Below, in pieces: positions 1-9,333 of a DNA stretch of 64,000 nucleotides. Location of the stretch: positions 124,001-188,000 of the forward strand of contig JAUMYZ010000002.1 of NCBI GenBank assembly GCA_030528385.1, read 5' to 3'. Made by a program: the position numbers and the translations under genes. The notes under the pieces were generated by a model that saw only the letters and a program-made list of their open reading frames with translations, had not been told where the DNA came from and searched no databases. The stretch comes from Moraxella sp. GTDB taxonomy: Bacteria; Pseudomonadota; Gammaproteobacteria; Pseudomonadales; Moraxellaceae. Position 1 is the stretch's first letter; every line of letters starts with the position of its first letter.

Positions 1-377
1 CCCTAGCCAGCGAAAACAAATCGCACGCCCACCCAGCGAGTGTGGACAGCATTCCCACTTCTGCCAACCAAGAAGACCATGTGTCGATGGCAACCTTTGC
101 GGGGCGACGCCTGTTTGAGATGGCACACAACAGTGCCACCATTGTCGGCATTGAGTTGCTCGCTGCTGCTCAAGGCATTGATTTTCATGCTAAGGCAAAT
201 TTGGCAACGTCCGCTCTTATTGGGCAAGCTCATGGCAAACTGCGTAGCAAGGTCGCTTTTTATGACAAAGACCGCTATTTTGCCCCCGACATTGAAAACG
301 CCAAACAGCTGGTGCTCACTGGCGAGCTTAGCCAGCACTGGGCAGAGTTGCGTGCCGACTGGTATCACAATGCCTAA
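1..377 (+). CDS. hutH: histidine ammonia-lyase (C-terminal part)
   Basis: This is the last ~125 residues of histidine ammonia-lyase, which removes ammonia from L-histidine to give urocanate, the first step of histidine breakdown. The reading frame is open from the first bases of the window, so the gene starts upstream. The stretch [18 protein letters not shown] followed by an [12 protein letters not shown]-like segment is the conserved late region of the HAL/PAL family. The Ala-Ser-Gly cofactor site lies outside the window. hutG follows 118 bp downstream and hutI after that, so this is the end of a hut cluster. A terminator-like hairpin lies directly after the stop. Confidence 0.95.
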   Translation, partial: LASENKSHAHPASVDSIPTSANQEDHVSMATFAGRRLFEMAHNSATIVGIELLAAAQGIDFHAKANLATSALIGQAHGKLRSKVAFYDKDRYFAPDIENAKQLVLTGELSQHWAELRADWYHNA

Positions 378-390
378 GCGGTGAGCGTGC

Positions 391-429
391 CACCAAAAAG
401 CCTGAATGTTCTTTTGGGCTTTTTTGGTG
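391..429 (+). terminator. rho-independent terminator after hutH
   Basis: CACCAAAAAGCC (391-402) pairs with GGCTTTTTTGGTG (417-429) around a short loop, and the descending arm contains a run of T. It sits just after the hutH stop. Its presence implies that hutG is at least partly transcribed from its own promoter. Confidence 0.7.
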
Positions 430-494
430 CACAGATATTAAATTGGCATTTTTTGTTTTACAATGCCACACAAACCACAACTTTTGGATAAAAA

Positions 495-1499
495 ATGCAC
501 ACCCCCTTTAACCCTTCCATTTATCAAGGTCGCAGCGAGCCTTTTGAAGACCACTGGGCACAATATTGGTATCAGCACATTGGGGCGTACCAAGACCAAC
601 TGGTCGCCTTAATTGGCTTTGCCTGTGACCAAGGCGTAAATCGCAACCAAGGACGCATTGGGGCAAAACACGCCCCCAACGTCATCAAATCCGCCTTGGG
701 TAAATTGCCCATCGGCATAAACTTACAAAAACATCACGATGATTTGTCCTGCTTGGTCGGCGATGTGGGCAACATCGCTTGCGTGGACGGCGATGTCATC
801 GCTGATGATTTACTAGAAACTGCCCAAAATGACTATGCCCAAACGGTCGGCAAACTTATCCAAAACGGCAAAACGGTCATCGGCATTGGTGGCGGGCATG
901 AGATTGCTTTTGCGTCTTTTAGGGGGCTGTATCAGGGTTTGGCAGATAATAAAAAACGCATTGGTATCATCAATTTAGACGCTCATTTTGATTTGCGTTC
1001 GGACAAGTACGCCAGCAGTGGCACGCCTTTTTTACAAATCGCCAACAGCCTAAAAGCAGAGAGCAAACCCTTTGACTATCTGGCAATCGGCATTAGCGAC
1101 TTTGCCAACACCGCCAGTTTATTTGCCAAGGCGGACGCACTTGGTGTTGGTGTTATTGGCGAAGACGACTGTCTGCGATTGCCCTTTGGCGATGTTCAAA
1201 AACGCATGGACGACTTTATCGCCCAAGTTGATGTGCTTTATGTTACGCTGGATTTGGACGTGTTGATGGCGGCCGTCATGCCTGCGGTCAGTGCCGTCAA
1301 TGCCAAGGGCTTGCCCCTTGATTTTGTGGAACGCTGTCTTGACCATATCATACAAACTGGCAAAGTAGGCATGATGGACATTGCCGAATTTAACCCCAAT
1401 TATGACATTGATGGACATGGGGCAAAGGTCGCTGGGCGAATTTTGGCAAAGATGATTGAGCAAATCTTGCTGCATTGCCCCCACCAAAAACAGCCATGA
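495..1499 (+). CDS. hutG: formimidoylglutamase
   Basis: Arginase/ureohydrolase-family enzyme of 334 residues that hydrolyses N-formimino-L-glutamate to glutamate and formamide in the histidine utilisation pathway. Binuclear Mn ligands are recognisable: GGGHE (His135), NLDAHFD (Asp162, His164, Asp166) and a late TLDLDVL motif around residue 253. Length and the MPAVSA segment after the last Asp pair are typical of HutG rather than arginase. It lies between hutH and hutI on the same strand. Presence of HutG implies the route that releases formamide rather than the HutF/formylglutamate route. Confidence 0.93.
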   Translation: MHTPFNPSIYQGRSEPFEDHWAQYWYQHIGAYQDQLVALIGFACDQGVNRNQGRIGAKHAPNVIKSALGKLPIGINLQKHHDDLSCLVGDVGNIACVDGDVIADDLLETAQNDYAQTVGKLIQNGKTVIGIGGGHEIAFASFRGLYQGLADNKKRIGIINLDAHFDLRSDKYASSGTPFLQIANSLKAESKPFDYLAIGISDFANTASLFAKADALGVGVIGEDDCLRLPFGDVQKRMDDFIAQVDVLYVTLDLDVLMAAVMPAVSAVNAKGLPLDFVERCLDHIIQTGKVGMMDIAEFNPNYDIDGHGAKVAGRILAKMIEQILLHCPHQKQP

Positions 1500-1521
1500 G
1501 AATTGATTGTGGCTTAAAAAA

Positions 1522-1578
1522 TATCACAAAAACCAATCTGCGTTTTTAAAAGGTGATTTTGCTTGTTTTTTTGTGATA
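1522..1578. repeat. 11-bp inverted repeat between hutG and hutI
   Basis: TATCACAAAAA (1522-1532) and its exact reverse complement TTTTTGTGATA (1568-1578) are separated by 35 nt in the spacer between hutG and hutI. The right arm ends in a T-rich run, so it may be a long-loop terminator or an attenuating stem. Alternatively it is a pair of operator half-sites. No function is proven by sequence alone. Confidence 0.45.
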
Positions 1579-1641
1579 AAAATAAAGACAAACTCACCCA
1601 AAATAAGCGTTTGATTGTTGATTACTTTTATGGAAAATATT

Positions 1642-2883
1642 ATGTATAACCCAATACATTGCGACACCCTAATTACCCACGCCAATATCGCCACTTTTAA
1701 TGATAAGTTTGGTTTTGGGGCAGACGTGCCTTATGGACAAATTTTGGACGGGGCAGTTGCCATCAAAAACGGCAAAATCGCTTGGCTGGGCAAGATGACA
1801 GATTTGCCCAAAGACCTACAAGCAAACACCACCTTAGATGCACAGGGCAAGTGGCTCACCCCTGCCTTAATTGACTGCCATACCCATCTGGTCTACGCAG
1901 GCAGTCGCAGTGATGAATTTGAAATGCGTCTGCAAGGCGTGGATTATGCCACCATCGCCAAAAACGGCGGTGGGATTTTATCAACCGTGCGTGCCACTCG
2001 CCAAGTAAGTCCCGATGAACTCTACGCCCAAAGCCTGCCCCGCCTGCAAGCGCTCATCAAAGAAGGCGTGGCGACCATTGAGATTAAATCAGGCTATGGG
2101 CTGGATTTGGACAATGAACGCAAAATGCTGCAAGTTGCCAAACGGCTCGGCGATGACCACGCCATCACCATCAAAAAAACCTACCTTGCTGCCCACGCTT
2201 TGCCCCCTGAATACCGCAATGACGCTGATGGGTATATTGATAAGGTGTGCGAGTGGCTACCCATTTTGCACAGCGAAGGTTTGGTGGACGCGGTGGACGC
2301 ATTTTGTGAGCACATCGCCTTTAATACCGAGCAAGTCGCACGGGTATTTAACGTTGCCAAATCGCTCGGTTTGCCCGTCAAACTGCACGCCGAACAGCTC
2401 TCCGACATGGGCAGCTCAGGTCTTGTAGCTTCGTTTAATGGCTTATCGGCTGACCACATTGAATATTTATCAGGCAAAGACATCATCAGTATGGCAAAAG
2501 CAGGCACGGTAGGCGTGCTGCTGCCCACCGCCTTTTATGTGCTGCGCGAAACACGTGTGCCACCCATTCAACTGATGCAAAAATACGGCGTGGACATGGC
2601 AGTTTCCACCGACTGCAACCCTGGCACATCGCCGTCCACCAGCCTGCTGTTGGCGATGAATATGGCGTGCACGCTGTTTCGTCTTACGCCCGAGATGGCA
2701 CTGGCAGGTACGACACGCCACGCCGCCAAGGCATTGGGACTGCAAGCAAGCAAAGGGCAAATCGCCACAGGTTTTGATGCCGACCTTGCCCTATGGGACA
2801 TCGCCCGCCCTGCCGATTTAAGCTATTTGATTGGACAAAATCGGCTTGATGGCTTGATGGTCGGTGGGGTGTTTTTAAGATAG
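1642..2883 (+). CDS. hutI: imidazolonepropionase
   Basis: Amidohydrolase of 413 residues that opens the imidazolone ring to form N-formimino-glutamate, the substrate of HutG. Metal-binding and active-site signatures are visible: DCHTHLVYAG near residue 75, a central KLHAEQLSDMG segment, ADHIEYL, and the late STDCNPGTSPS with the conserved Asp. Start chosen at the ATG preceding TyrAsnProIle because GGAA lies 6-7 nt upstream; earlier in-frame starts at 1615 (TTG) and 1630 (ATG) have no such site. It completes a hutH-hutG-hutI order. hutU and a hut regulator are not in the window. Confidence 0.95.
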   Translation: MYNPIHCDTLITHANIATFNDKFGFGADVPYGQILDGAVAIKNGKIAWLGKMTDLPKDLQANTTLDAQGKWLTPALIDCHTHLVYAGSRSDEFEMRLQGVDYATIAKNGGGILSTVRATRQVSPDELYAQSLPRLQALIKEGVATIEIKSGYGLDLDNERKMLQVAKRLGDDHAITIKKTYLAAHALPPEYRNDADGYIDKVCEWLPILHSEGLVDAVDAFCEHIAFNTEQVARVFNVAKSLGLPVKLHAEQLSDMGSSGLVASFNGLSADHIEYLSGKDIISMAKAGTVGVLLPTAFYVLRETRVPPIQLMQKYGVDMAVSTDCNPGTSPSTSLLLAMNMACTLFRLTPEMALAGTTRHAAKALGLQASKGQIATGFDADLALWDIARPADLSYLIGQNRLDGLMVGGVFLR

Positions 2884-2944
2884 GGGCAGTATGAACATCA
2901 AGCCGATTGGATGGTATGCCATTTTAAATGCAAATTTGGTCAAT

Positions 2945-2969
2945 AAAAAAGCACCCTAAAGGCGCTTTT
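2945..2969 (-). terminator. rho-independent terminator after ftsH
   Basis: Read on the minus strand, AAAAGCGCC-TTTA-GGGTGCTTTT forms a stem with one G-T pair followed by a T run. It lies 5 nt beyond the ftsH stop. It also separates ftsH from the convergent hut genes. Confidence 0.75.
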
Positions 2970-2973
2970 GGTT

Positions 2974-4875
2974 TTAGGCAGTTGGTAACGGTGGTGGCAA
3001 CTCATCGGCTTTGATGATGTTTATCTGATTGACCGTTGGCACTTCGTGTTGGTACTCTTTTGGCTCTCGCGGGGTCTCGCCATTCATGATTTGCAAAAAC
3101 TGCTCACGGTCAATGGTTTCCCATTTCATCAAAGCGTCCACCATGGCGTGCATTTTGTCGTGATTGTTGTCAATGAGCTGATACGCCACGTCATACTGCT
3201 CATCTAAAATGGCTCGCACTTCGGCATCAACTTTTTGTTGGGTGGCTTCTGAAATGGTGCGTGTCGCCCCACCAAAATATCCGCCATGCTCTTCGTCTTC
3301 ATAGACCATCACCCCAAGTTTATCACTCATGCCATATTTGGTAACCATAGCTCGTGCCAGTTTGGTGGCTCGCTCAAAGTCGTTAGACGCCCCTGTGGAT
3401 TTGCGGTTGATAAAAATCTCTTCGGCAATGCGCCCACCAAACAAAATAGAGATGTCGTTGAGCATTTTATCGCTATAACTGCTGACTGCGTCTTGCTCGG
3501 GCAACTGCCAAGTAACGCCCAATGCCCAACCACGCGGCATGATGGTTACTTTATGTACAGGGTCGGTATTGGGCAGCAAATGTGCCACCAAAGCATGACC
3601 TGCTTCGTGATAAGCGGTTGCTTTGCGTTCTTCTTCACGCAGCACCATAGATTTGCGCTCAGGACCCATGTACAGCTTATCTTTAGCGTCTTCAAAATCG
3701 TTCATGTCCACGCTGTGCTTGTTACGCCGAGCAGCAAAAAGAGCAGCTTCATTGACAAGGTTAGCCAGCTGAGCGCCACTAAATCCTGGTGTGCCACGAG
3801 CCAAAGCGTTTACGTCCACACCGATGGTTTGTGGCAGTTTTTTAAGATGGACATTTAAAATTTGCTCACGTCCCTTAATATCAGGCAGACCGACCGACAC
3901 TTGTCGGTCAAAACGCCCTGGTCTAAGCAAAGCCTTGTCCAATACGTCCACACGGTTGGTGGCAGCAATGACAATCACGCCGTCATTGCCTTCAAAGCCG
4001 TCCATCTCTACAAGCAGTTGGTTTAAGGTCTGTTCACGCTCATCATGACCACCACCCATGCCTGAGCCACGATGGCGACCCACCGCATCAATCTCATCAA
4101 TAAAGATGATACAAGGGGCGTTCTTTTTGGCTTGGTCAAACATATCACGCACACGGCTGGCACCCACACCGACAAACATCTCCACAAAGTCCGAGCCAGA
4201 GATGGAGAAAAAAGGCACTTTGGCTTCGCCAGCGATGGCTTTGGCAAGCAAGGTTTTGCCTGTACCGGGGGGGCCCACCATCAACACACCACGGGGAATG
4301 GTCGCCCCAAGTTTGGTAAATTTGCTGGGGTCTTTTAAAAAGTCCACAATCTCAACAACTTCTTGCTTGGACTCTTCACAGCCTGCCACATCAGCAAAGG
4401 TAACTTTGATTTGGTCTTCGGAGAGCATTTTGGCTTTGGATTTGCCAAAACTCATGGGATTGCGACCACCAATACCACCGCCTGTGCCACCACTCATGCC
4501 ACGACTAAAGAACCAGATTAACCCAATAATAAGCAAAATCGGAAACGCTGCGATAAACAGCTGGGTAAAAATGCCTTGCCGCTCAGGCGCCGCGCCTTGC
4601 ACTTCAACATTGTGCTTACGCAACAAGGGCATGAGCTCATTGTCATTGATGGCAGGACGTATGGTCTCAAAATGTGAGCCATTGACCTTGGTGCCAGTGA
4701 TTTCTTCGCCATCAATTTCAATTTTTTTGACCTGCCCTTCGGCAACCGCTGTAACAAATGCCGAATAATTCAACACATCTGCTTTATTGGGTCCACGGTC
4801 AAGATTACTAAACACCATGACTACCACAGTGATAATCACGAGCCACAATAAGATACTTTTTGCCATATTATTCAC
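2974..4875 (-). CDS. ftsH: ATP-dependent zinc metalloprotease FtsH
   Basis: Inner-membrane AAA+ protease of 633 residues that degrades misfolded membrane proteins and regulatory proteins such as LpxC, whose gene is also in this window. Membrane segments lie at about residues 7-22 and 104-124. Walker A GPPGTGKT is at 201-208, followed by the Walker [10 protein letters not shown] and the second-region-of-homology [20 protein letters not shown]. The zinc site HEAGH is near residue 425. The GTG start at 4875 is preferred because AGGA lies 7 nt upstream; the ATG at 4866 is too far from it. The C-terminus ends in a proline-rich ELPPPLP tail. rlmE lies upstream in the same direction, the usual rlmE-ftsH order. 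Confidence 0.97.
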   Translation of the reverse strand: MNNMAKSILLWLVIITVVVMVFSNLDRGPNKADVLNYSAFVTAVAEGQVKKIEIDGEEITGTKVNGSHFETIRPAINDNELMPLLRKHNVEVQGAAPERQGIFTQLFIAAFPILLIIGLIWFFSRGMSGGTGGGIGGRNPMSFGKSKAKMLSEDQIKVTFADVAGCEESKQEVVEIVDFLKDPSKFTKLGATIPRGVLMVGPPGTGKTLLAKAIAGEAKVPFFSISGSDFVEMFVGVGASRVRDMFDQAKKNAPCIIFIDEIDAVGRHRGSGMGGGHDEREQTLNQLLVEMDGFEGNDGVIVIAATNRVDVLDKALLRPGRFDRQVSVGLPDIKGREQILNVHLKKLPQTIGVDVNALARGTPGFSGAQLANLVNEAALFAARRNKHSVDMNDFEDAKDKLYMGPERKSMVLREEERKATAYHEAGHALVAHLLPNTDPVHKVTIMPRGWALGVTWQLPEQDAVSSYSDKMLNDISILFGGRIAEEIFINRKSTGASNDFERATKLARAMVTKYGMSDKLGVMVYEDEEHGGYFGGATRTISEATQQKVDAEVRAILDEQYDVAYQLIDNNHDKMHAMVDALMKWETIDREQFLQIMNGETPREPKEYQHEVPTVNQINIIKADELPPPLPTA

Positions 4876-5013
4876 AAGTTATTCCTGTTTTGGCACTCAT
4901 TTTGCAATAAAACCTTTTGTATGTTTATTGATGACAAATTGCCAATATCAAACCAATCTTAGTTCCTAATATAAGGGTTTTGGGCATAAAATCAAGCAAA
5001 ATTTACACAGCCA

Positions 5014-5646
5014 CTACTTGATTGCCACCCAAAACATCTCTTTGGAACGTGGGCGAGAAGCGGCGGGTTTGATGCTTTTGATTTTGCTAAACTGTTTTTG
5101 CATTTGCGCCCTTAGCTCTGGCGAACCTTCACCTTGAAACACTTTCATAATCAAAGCTCCGCCTTCGGGCAACACCTTCAAGGCAAAGTCCACCGCCAAT
5201 TCACACAAATACATCATGCGTGGCATGTCCACCGCCGCCATGCCCGATGTGTTTGGTGCCATGTCCGAGAGTACCACGTCCACACGCCGCCCGCCAATTT
5301 CCGCCATGATTTTGTCAAAAATCTCTTGCTCACGAAAGTCGCCTTGGATAAAGGTAACATTTTCTAAGGTGTCCATCGGCAAGATGTCAGAAGCAATGAG
5401 CGTGCCTGTGTCTCCCACCAAGCGTCCTGCCACCTGCGACCAACTGCCAGGGGCAGAGCCCAAATCCACCACCGTCATGCCTTTTTTAATCAGCCTTGTT
5501 TTTTCGTTGATTTCTAACAGCTTATAAGCCGCTCTGGCGCGATAACCGTCTTTTTGGGCTTTTTGTACATAAAAGTCGTCAATATGCTCTTTCATCCAAG
5601 CACGGCTGGATTTGGAAAATTTTTTGTTGGTGATGCGCGTCGCCAT
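5014..5646 (-). CDS. rlmE: 23S rRNA (uridine-2552-2'-O)-methyltransferase
   Basis: RlmE/FtsJ/RrmJ family methyltransferase of 210 residues that methylates U2552 in the A-loop of 23S rRNA, a late step of 50S subunit assembly. The SAM-binding motif VDLGSAPGSWSQ and the catalytic motif VLSDMAPNTSG are present, with a late IMKVFQGEG segment. The N-terminal basic stretch RITNKKFSKSSRAW is typical of the family. It precedes ftsH in the same orientation with a 138-bp gap that could hold a separate ftsH promoter. It is divergent from yhbY. Confidence 0.96.
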   Translation of the reverse strand: MATRITNKKFSKSSRAWMKEHIDDFYVQKAQKDGYRARAAYKLLEINEKTRLIKKGMTVVDLGSAPGSWSQVAGRLVGDTGTLIASDILPMDTLENVTFIQGDFREQEIFDKIMAEIGGRRVDVVLSDMAPNTSGMAAVDMPRMMYLCELAVDFALKVLPEGGALIMKVFQGEGSPELRAQMQKQFSKIKSIKPAASRPRSKEMFWVAIK

Positions 5647-5712
5647 AATTCTGTCAAAAATAAAATCAACTGCTTAGTTTACCATTATTGACACAAAAAT
5701 TGGCAAATTTTC

Positions 5713-5721
5713 TGCTATAAT
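5713..5721 (+). promoter_or_regulatory. extended -10 promoter for yhbY
   Basis: TG-C-TATAAT matches an extended -10 element, about 29 nt upstream of the yhbY ATG. No well-spaced -35 is seen; a TTGACA further upstream is 22 nt away, which is too far for standard spacing. Confidence 0.55.
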
Positions 5722-5749
5722 GAGATAAATTTTATTTTTGGAAAAATTT

Positions 5750-6070
5750 ATGTCCAATAAACCCATTAACAAAGAAGACATCAAAGCCCTGCGTGGCATT
5801 GGTCATCGCCTAAATCCGGTGGTCATCATCGGTGCCAATGGTCTGACGCCAACGGTGATTGAAGAAGTGGCTCGCGCACTTAGCGACCATGAACTTATCA
5901 AAATCAAAATTCCTGCAGGCTCTGCTGACGAACGCAAAGCGTGCGCCAGCGCATTGGCAGAAGCCACCGAAAGTATCGTCGTTCACCATATTGGGCGCAT
6001 GGTGCTACTGCTGCGCAGCAACCCCCAACCCAACGACAAACTTTCCAATTTGGTACGTTTTGGCTTTTAA
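5750..6070 (+). CDS. yhbY: YhbY-family CRM-domain RNA-binding protein
   Basis: Small CRM-domain protein of 106 residues that binds pre-50S ribosomal particles. The motif LRGIGHRLNPVVIIGANGLT near residues 12-31 is the family signature, with a later GRMVLLLR strand. The ATG at 5750 is chosen: GGAA lies 6 nt upstream, whereas the in-frame TTG at 5738 lacks a ribosome-binding site. In many proteobacteria yhbY is divergent from rlmE-ftsH, as here, which supports both calls. Confidence 0.93.
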   Translation: MSNKPINKEDIKALRGIGHRLNPVVIIGANGLTPTVIEEVARALSDHELIKIKIPAGSADERKACASALAEATESIVVHHIGRMVLLLRSNPQPNDKLSNLVRFGF

Positions 6071-6094
6071 TTTATCCAATCCAATTGGTGAACA

Positions 6095-6775
6095 ATGATA
6101 AATTTACGCAGCACCGACACTGTTTTGACAAAGTTTTTAAGCAAAGTTCACCAACAGGTATTTTTTGGCACCCAAAAACACCCCATCAGCATCCATCAAA
6201 TGGGCAATTATCGCTGGTACCATGTCTTTGAACTTACGCCCGTCAGTGATGATTTGCTTGTCTTGTTGCACGCGCCCAGCATTGTTGTCTGCATAGGATT
6301 ATTGCTTGACCACGCTTTAAAAAACCCTTTACAAATCAGTTATTTTATCAAAAAAACGCCTTTAATTGATTTAACGATAAACAATGACAACTTCAAGCAA
6401 GACGATTTTTTGTGGCAAGAAAACTGCCTAGAATGTTTTGTAGAATACAACAGGGCAAATGACTATTTTGAAATCAATGTCGCTTTAGATGGTCGCCATA
6501 ACGTTTATCATTTTGACAATTATCGCACGCCAAACGTCATGCCACCCAGACAAGCCAAACTTGGTGATGTGTTGGTGGACAATCTTGCTCATGCTTCTGA
6601 TGTTGTGGACGGCTTTTATTCTCGCCACATCAATCTGCTGGGCAATAAAGCCGCTTTGCCCACCCGCCTAAATCCCACAGCGATTTTATATGTTGACGGA
6701 CAAGGTATTTTTTATGCCAACACCCACGCCAATCCGCCCGACTTTCATGACAAACGACACTGGGTGCTTTGTTAA
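6095..6775 (+). CDS. DOMON-like (CBM9-type) domain protein
   Basis: Protein of 226 residues with no signal peptide. The central stretch LWQENCLECFVEYNRAN, then FEINVALDG and YHFDNYRTP, and the C-terminal NPPDFHDKRHW resemble the bacterial DOMON-like / carbohydrate-binding-module-9 family of small cytoplasmic proteins with an immunoglobulin-like fold. The family has no firmly assigned function. It starts 24 nt after yhbY and could be cotranscribed. It is convergent with the next gene, with a gap of one base. Confidence 0.6.
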   Translation: MINLRSTDTVLTKFLSKVHQQVFFGTQKHPISIHQMGNYRWYHVFELTPVSDDLLVLLHAPSIVVCIGLLLDHALKNPLQISYFIKKTPLIDLTINNDNFKQDDFLWQENCLECFVEYNRANDYFEINVALDGRHNVYHFDNYRTPNVMPPRQAKLGDVLVDNLAHASDVVDGFYSRHINLLGNKAALPTRLNPTAILYVDGQGIFYANTHANPPDFHDKRHWVLC

Positions 6776-6776
6776 A

Positions 6777-7247
6777 TCACTGCGGACATTGACGACGATT
6801 GATGATGTACTCGGCATATTTTTTATAAGTCAAAGGGTCAGCCTTGCCTTCGTAATAACTGATGACGTCGTTAATTTGACACGTCTTGCCCTGACAGCTG
6901 ATGTTAAAATCCACCGTCTCTTTGGAGCCATAATTCAAAAAAGTCGCTCTGGTTAGGCCGTTACTAAGCACCGTTACTTTCATGTTGGTGATGTTGGCGT
7001 CGTCTTGCCCAAGTCCCAAAAAGTAGTTATCAAAATAATCACAACCCAAATCAGAATCGCCTATCTGAAATTGCAATTTGTACGCTTTGTTAGACAGTTG
7101 TTTTAGGCTAGGGCTGGCATAAGTGCCAATATCTCCTGAAGCAATCGTCTTTTTGACAAGGGCAATTTTGGCAGCGTCGTTTGCCAGTGCGTGGACTGAA
7201 CATAATAACAAACTTGCCACAAGGGTGGTTTTAAACTGTATTTTCAC
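6777..7247 (-). CDS. secreted protein of unknown function
   Basis: Protein of 156 residues not assigned to a family here. A clear Sec signal peptide (about residues 1-22, ending SVHALA before NDAAK) predicts a periplasmic location. The mature part has four cysteines (one in LGCDYFD, two in ISCQGKTCQ, one in RRQCPQ), which could form two disulfides. It may be a small immune or lysozyme-inhibitor-like fold, but this is a guess. It stands alone between a DOMON-like gene and a CHAP-domain gene. Confidence 0.6.
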   Translation of the reverse strand: MKIQFKTTLVASLLLCSVHALANDAAKIALVKKTIASGDIGTYASPSLKQLSNKAYKLQFQIGDSDLGCDYFDNYFLGLGQDDANITNMKVTVLSNGLTRATFLNYGSKETVDFNISCQGKTCQINDVISYYEGKADPLTYKKYAEYIINRRQCPQ

Positions 7248-7542
7248 ACCATTCTCCTACGGCATTTTCTTAACCTGCATTCAATGATTGTTTATGCTTA
7301 TTTTAACAGCGCCCATCTGATTTTAGCAAGTTTTACCAAAAACATCTTTGGCTTTTGCAACAGTCATTATTTTTCAACTTGGGTGCGTGTACGCTTCTGT
7401 CTGCCCTGATGTCATTAACATCTTCGCTCAAACAGTGATTGCCTAACAATCCATCAAAAATAACGTTTTTGTCGCCTTAGCAATCAATACAGCCTTCTTA
7501 AGTGGCTCGCACGACGCCATTTTTAACGCCGCAATCTTTCAA
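7248..7542. other. intergenic stretch without a recognisable gene
   Basis: About 295 bp between two minus-strand secreted-protein genes. I see no open frame with a plausible start and no tRNA-like or strong hairpin structure. The last bases before 7543 lead into a terminator serving the CHAP-domain gene. Confidence 0.5.
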
Positions 7543-7564
7543 CAAAAAAGCACCCGTAGGTGCT
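7543..7564 (-). terminator. rho-independent terminator after the CHAP gene
   Basis: On the minus strand AGCACC-TACG-GGTGCT is followed directly by TTTTTTG. The stem is short but perfect, with a tetraloop and a T run, and lies just after the stop of the 7569-8345 gene. Confidence 0.8.
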
Positions 7565-7568
7565 GTGA

Positions 7569-8345
7569 TTATTGTTCGTTCATGGCCAAATAAGTTCCAG
7601 TATTGGCACTGGCATCCAAATAACGCGTATCGCGCCAAACTGTGTAGCCATTGTGCTGGCGATATGGGCTAAAACCATTTTGACGAAAATCGGAAATCCA
7701 TTGACTGCCATCATAAATTTGAATGTGTCCATGGGGGTTTTTGCTGGTGCGGTTAAAGACCACCACATCGCCCACTTGTGGCACATAGTTGTTGTTGCTG
7801 ATTTTGGTAAAGCCAGCACCTGCCAACGTTCCATGCGCGTACTGATAGGCCGATGGCTGTGGCGTAAACTTATAACCTGCCGACTGTAGCGCCTTGCGCA
7901 CATACAAAGCACAACGCTTAACGCTCTTACTGTTTGCAGCACGGGCGGCAGCACGGGCGGCGATGGCTGGCGCAGAATTGCTGCTCAATGTGGTGTTAGA
8001 TGTGCCATAACTGCCTTCAGAATAAATGCCAAAACTTGATGGCGTGGCATAATTGCTGCTGCTGATGGCAAAATTTTGGCTAAATTGGGGGGTGTTTTGT
8101 GAACCAATAATCAAACTATCAATAGCACTGTCAAGCTCTGTGGCAGTATTGTTAGTTTGAGAACTGACAATCAAGCCATTAATCGCTCTGTCTAGCTCTT
8201 CATTACTCATCGCCTGCTGGGGACGCTGTTGCGCAACGACGCTGACGCCTTTGTTTGCAGAAACGATAGTAATTGTACCACTTTGCGCGTGTGCGCCCGT
8301 TACACTCAGACCAACGGCCGATACCAGCCATAATACTTTTTTCAT
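7569..8345 (-). CDS. secreted CHAP-like amidase/peptidase
   Basis: Exported protein of 258 residues. The signal peptide covers residues 1-20 (ending GAHA). The C-terminal domain (about 135-245) carries a candidate Cys145 in SVKRCALYVRKAL, a PQVGDVVVFN strand and His207 in NPHGHIQIYDG, the pattern of CHAP/NlpC-P60 cysteine amidases that cut peptidoglycan peptides. The middle holds a tandem motif ELDRAINGLIV / ELDSAIDSLII (residues 50-60 and 70-80), each followed by a Ser/Asn-rich linker. Likely role is cell-wall remodelling in the periplasm; the substrate is not known. It has its own terminator and no partner gene. Confidence 0.75.
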   Translation of the reverse strand: MKKVLWLVSAVGLSVTGAHAQSGTITIVSANKGVSVVAQQRPQQAMSNEELDRAINGLIVSSQTNNTATELDSAIDSLIIGSQNTPQFSQNFAISSSNYATPSSFGIYSEGSYGTSNTTLSSNSAPAIAARAAARAANSKSVKRCALYVRKALQSAGYKFTPQPSAYQYAHGTLAGAGFTKISNNNYVPQVGDVVVFNRTSKNPHGHIQIYDGSQWISDFRQNGFSPYRQHNGYTVWRDTRYLDASANTGTYLAMNEQ

Positions 8346-8547
8346 GTAGCTACCTCACACCACCAAAGCAACAACCAATATCGGCTTGTGATGGTTGATT
8401 GACTCAAGTTGAAAAGTAAAATCCATACAAACGCAACAATGCAGATATATTTCATAACCAAATCATCTACACTTTGTTCATCGTGCGTGTTAGACTTACC
8501 TTGGACACCATGTCCGGCAGTTTTTTGGTCTTATTTTAAGATAGATT

Positions 8548-9093
8548 ATGTCAAAACATTCTCAAATCATCGACGATTTACAAGTCAAGCAAACAACCCC
8601 AAACCACCTAGCAACGCCGCTAGAAAAACTTGCGCTTGCTGGAGCAAAACTGCCAAAATCATTGTCTCAACACGTTGCTTATTTACGGCAACTGACTGGT
8701 CTTGCTCATCAGCTATTGCCTGCAGTTTTGGGTGATGAACTGGCTCTTTCTTGTCAAGTCATCAATGCCAAAAACAATAAACTCACTCTTGGCTTTCCCT
8801 CAATGACCGCAACCAACCATGCCAGTTACCTGCAAGTGGCGTGCCTAACAGCGCTCAGGCAGCATGAGAGTTTTGCTGGTTTTGACACCCTTAAAATCAT
8901 CTTGAGTGTGCCACCCAAAACGATGAGCGTGCCAAATAATCTTTCTCAAAATAATTCAAAAAAACTATTAAGTGAAAATACAAAACGTAATATAACACAG
9001 CATGCCAGCGTTGTCATCACCAACAAAAATTTGCGCGACGCTCTCTTACAACTGGCAAGTTGTATAAAACCTGTCCACTCTGAAGAGCCCTAA
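8548..9093 (+). CDS. DciA/DUF721-family protein
   Basis: Protein of 181 residues. Residues 45-120 resemble the DUF721 (DciA) domain: LRQLTGLAHQLLPAVLGDEL followed by beta strands and an SYLQVACLTALRQ helix. DciA proteins load the replicative helicase DnaB in bacteria without DnaC. The C-terminal 60 residues are Asn/Ser/Lys-rich and look disordered. It is convergent with lpxC, an arrangement I recall from related Acinetobacter genomes. The match is by pattern, so it is offered with moderate confidence. Confidence 0.6.
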   Translation: MSKHSQIIDDLQVKQTTPNHLATPLEKLALAGAKLPKSLSQHVAYLRQLTGLAHQLLPAVLGDELALSCQVINAKNNKLTLGFPSMTATNHASYLQVACLTALRQHESFAGFDTLKIILSVPPKTMSVPNNLSQNNSKKLLSENTKRNITQHASVVITNKNLRDALLQLASCIKPVHSEEP

Positions 9094-9217
9094 AACGGTA
9101 AAATTTTAGCATTTTTTTGTAAAGTTTTGTAAACGAATAAACAGAACTTTTCCCATTTTTTTGTCTTTTTGCCAAGTCTATTTTTGATATATAAGTGTGC
9201 ACACCACAAAAATCAAA

Positions 9218-9242
9218 AGCCAGTCGCTTTTGCAAACTGGCT
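9218..9242. terminator. possible hairpin between dciA-like gene and lpxC
   Basis: AGCCAGT (9218-9224) and ACTGGCT (9236-9242) form a 7-bp stem with an 11-nt loop between two convergent genes. The flanks are not T-rich on either side, so termination is only suggested. Confidence 0.3.
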
Positions 9243-9333
9243 ATGGATAAAATTTCAGACAAACGGTAAAAAGCGGCTTTCTTGCTTGAACCTTACAATC
9301 ACCTTACGCTTATTTAAAAGTCATCAAAGAAAA

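Noticed and set aside
4262-4276. Run of seven G followed by CCC inside ftsH
   Set aside because: It encodes the conserved Gly-Pro-Pro of the Walker A motif on the minus strand. The reading frame is intact and the residues are required, so there is no reason to see it as a switch.
9017-9262. Minus-strand 81-codon frame overlapping the DciA-like gene end
   Set aside because: It runs antisense to a better supported gene and crosses the spacer hairpin; composition is not protein-like.
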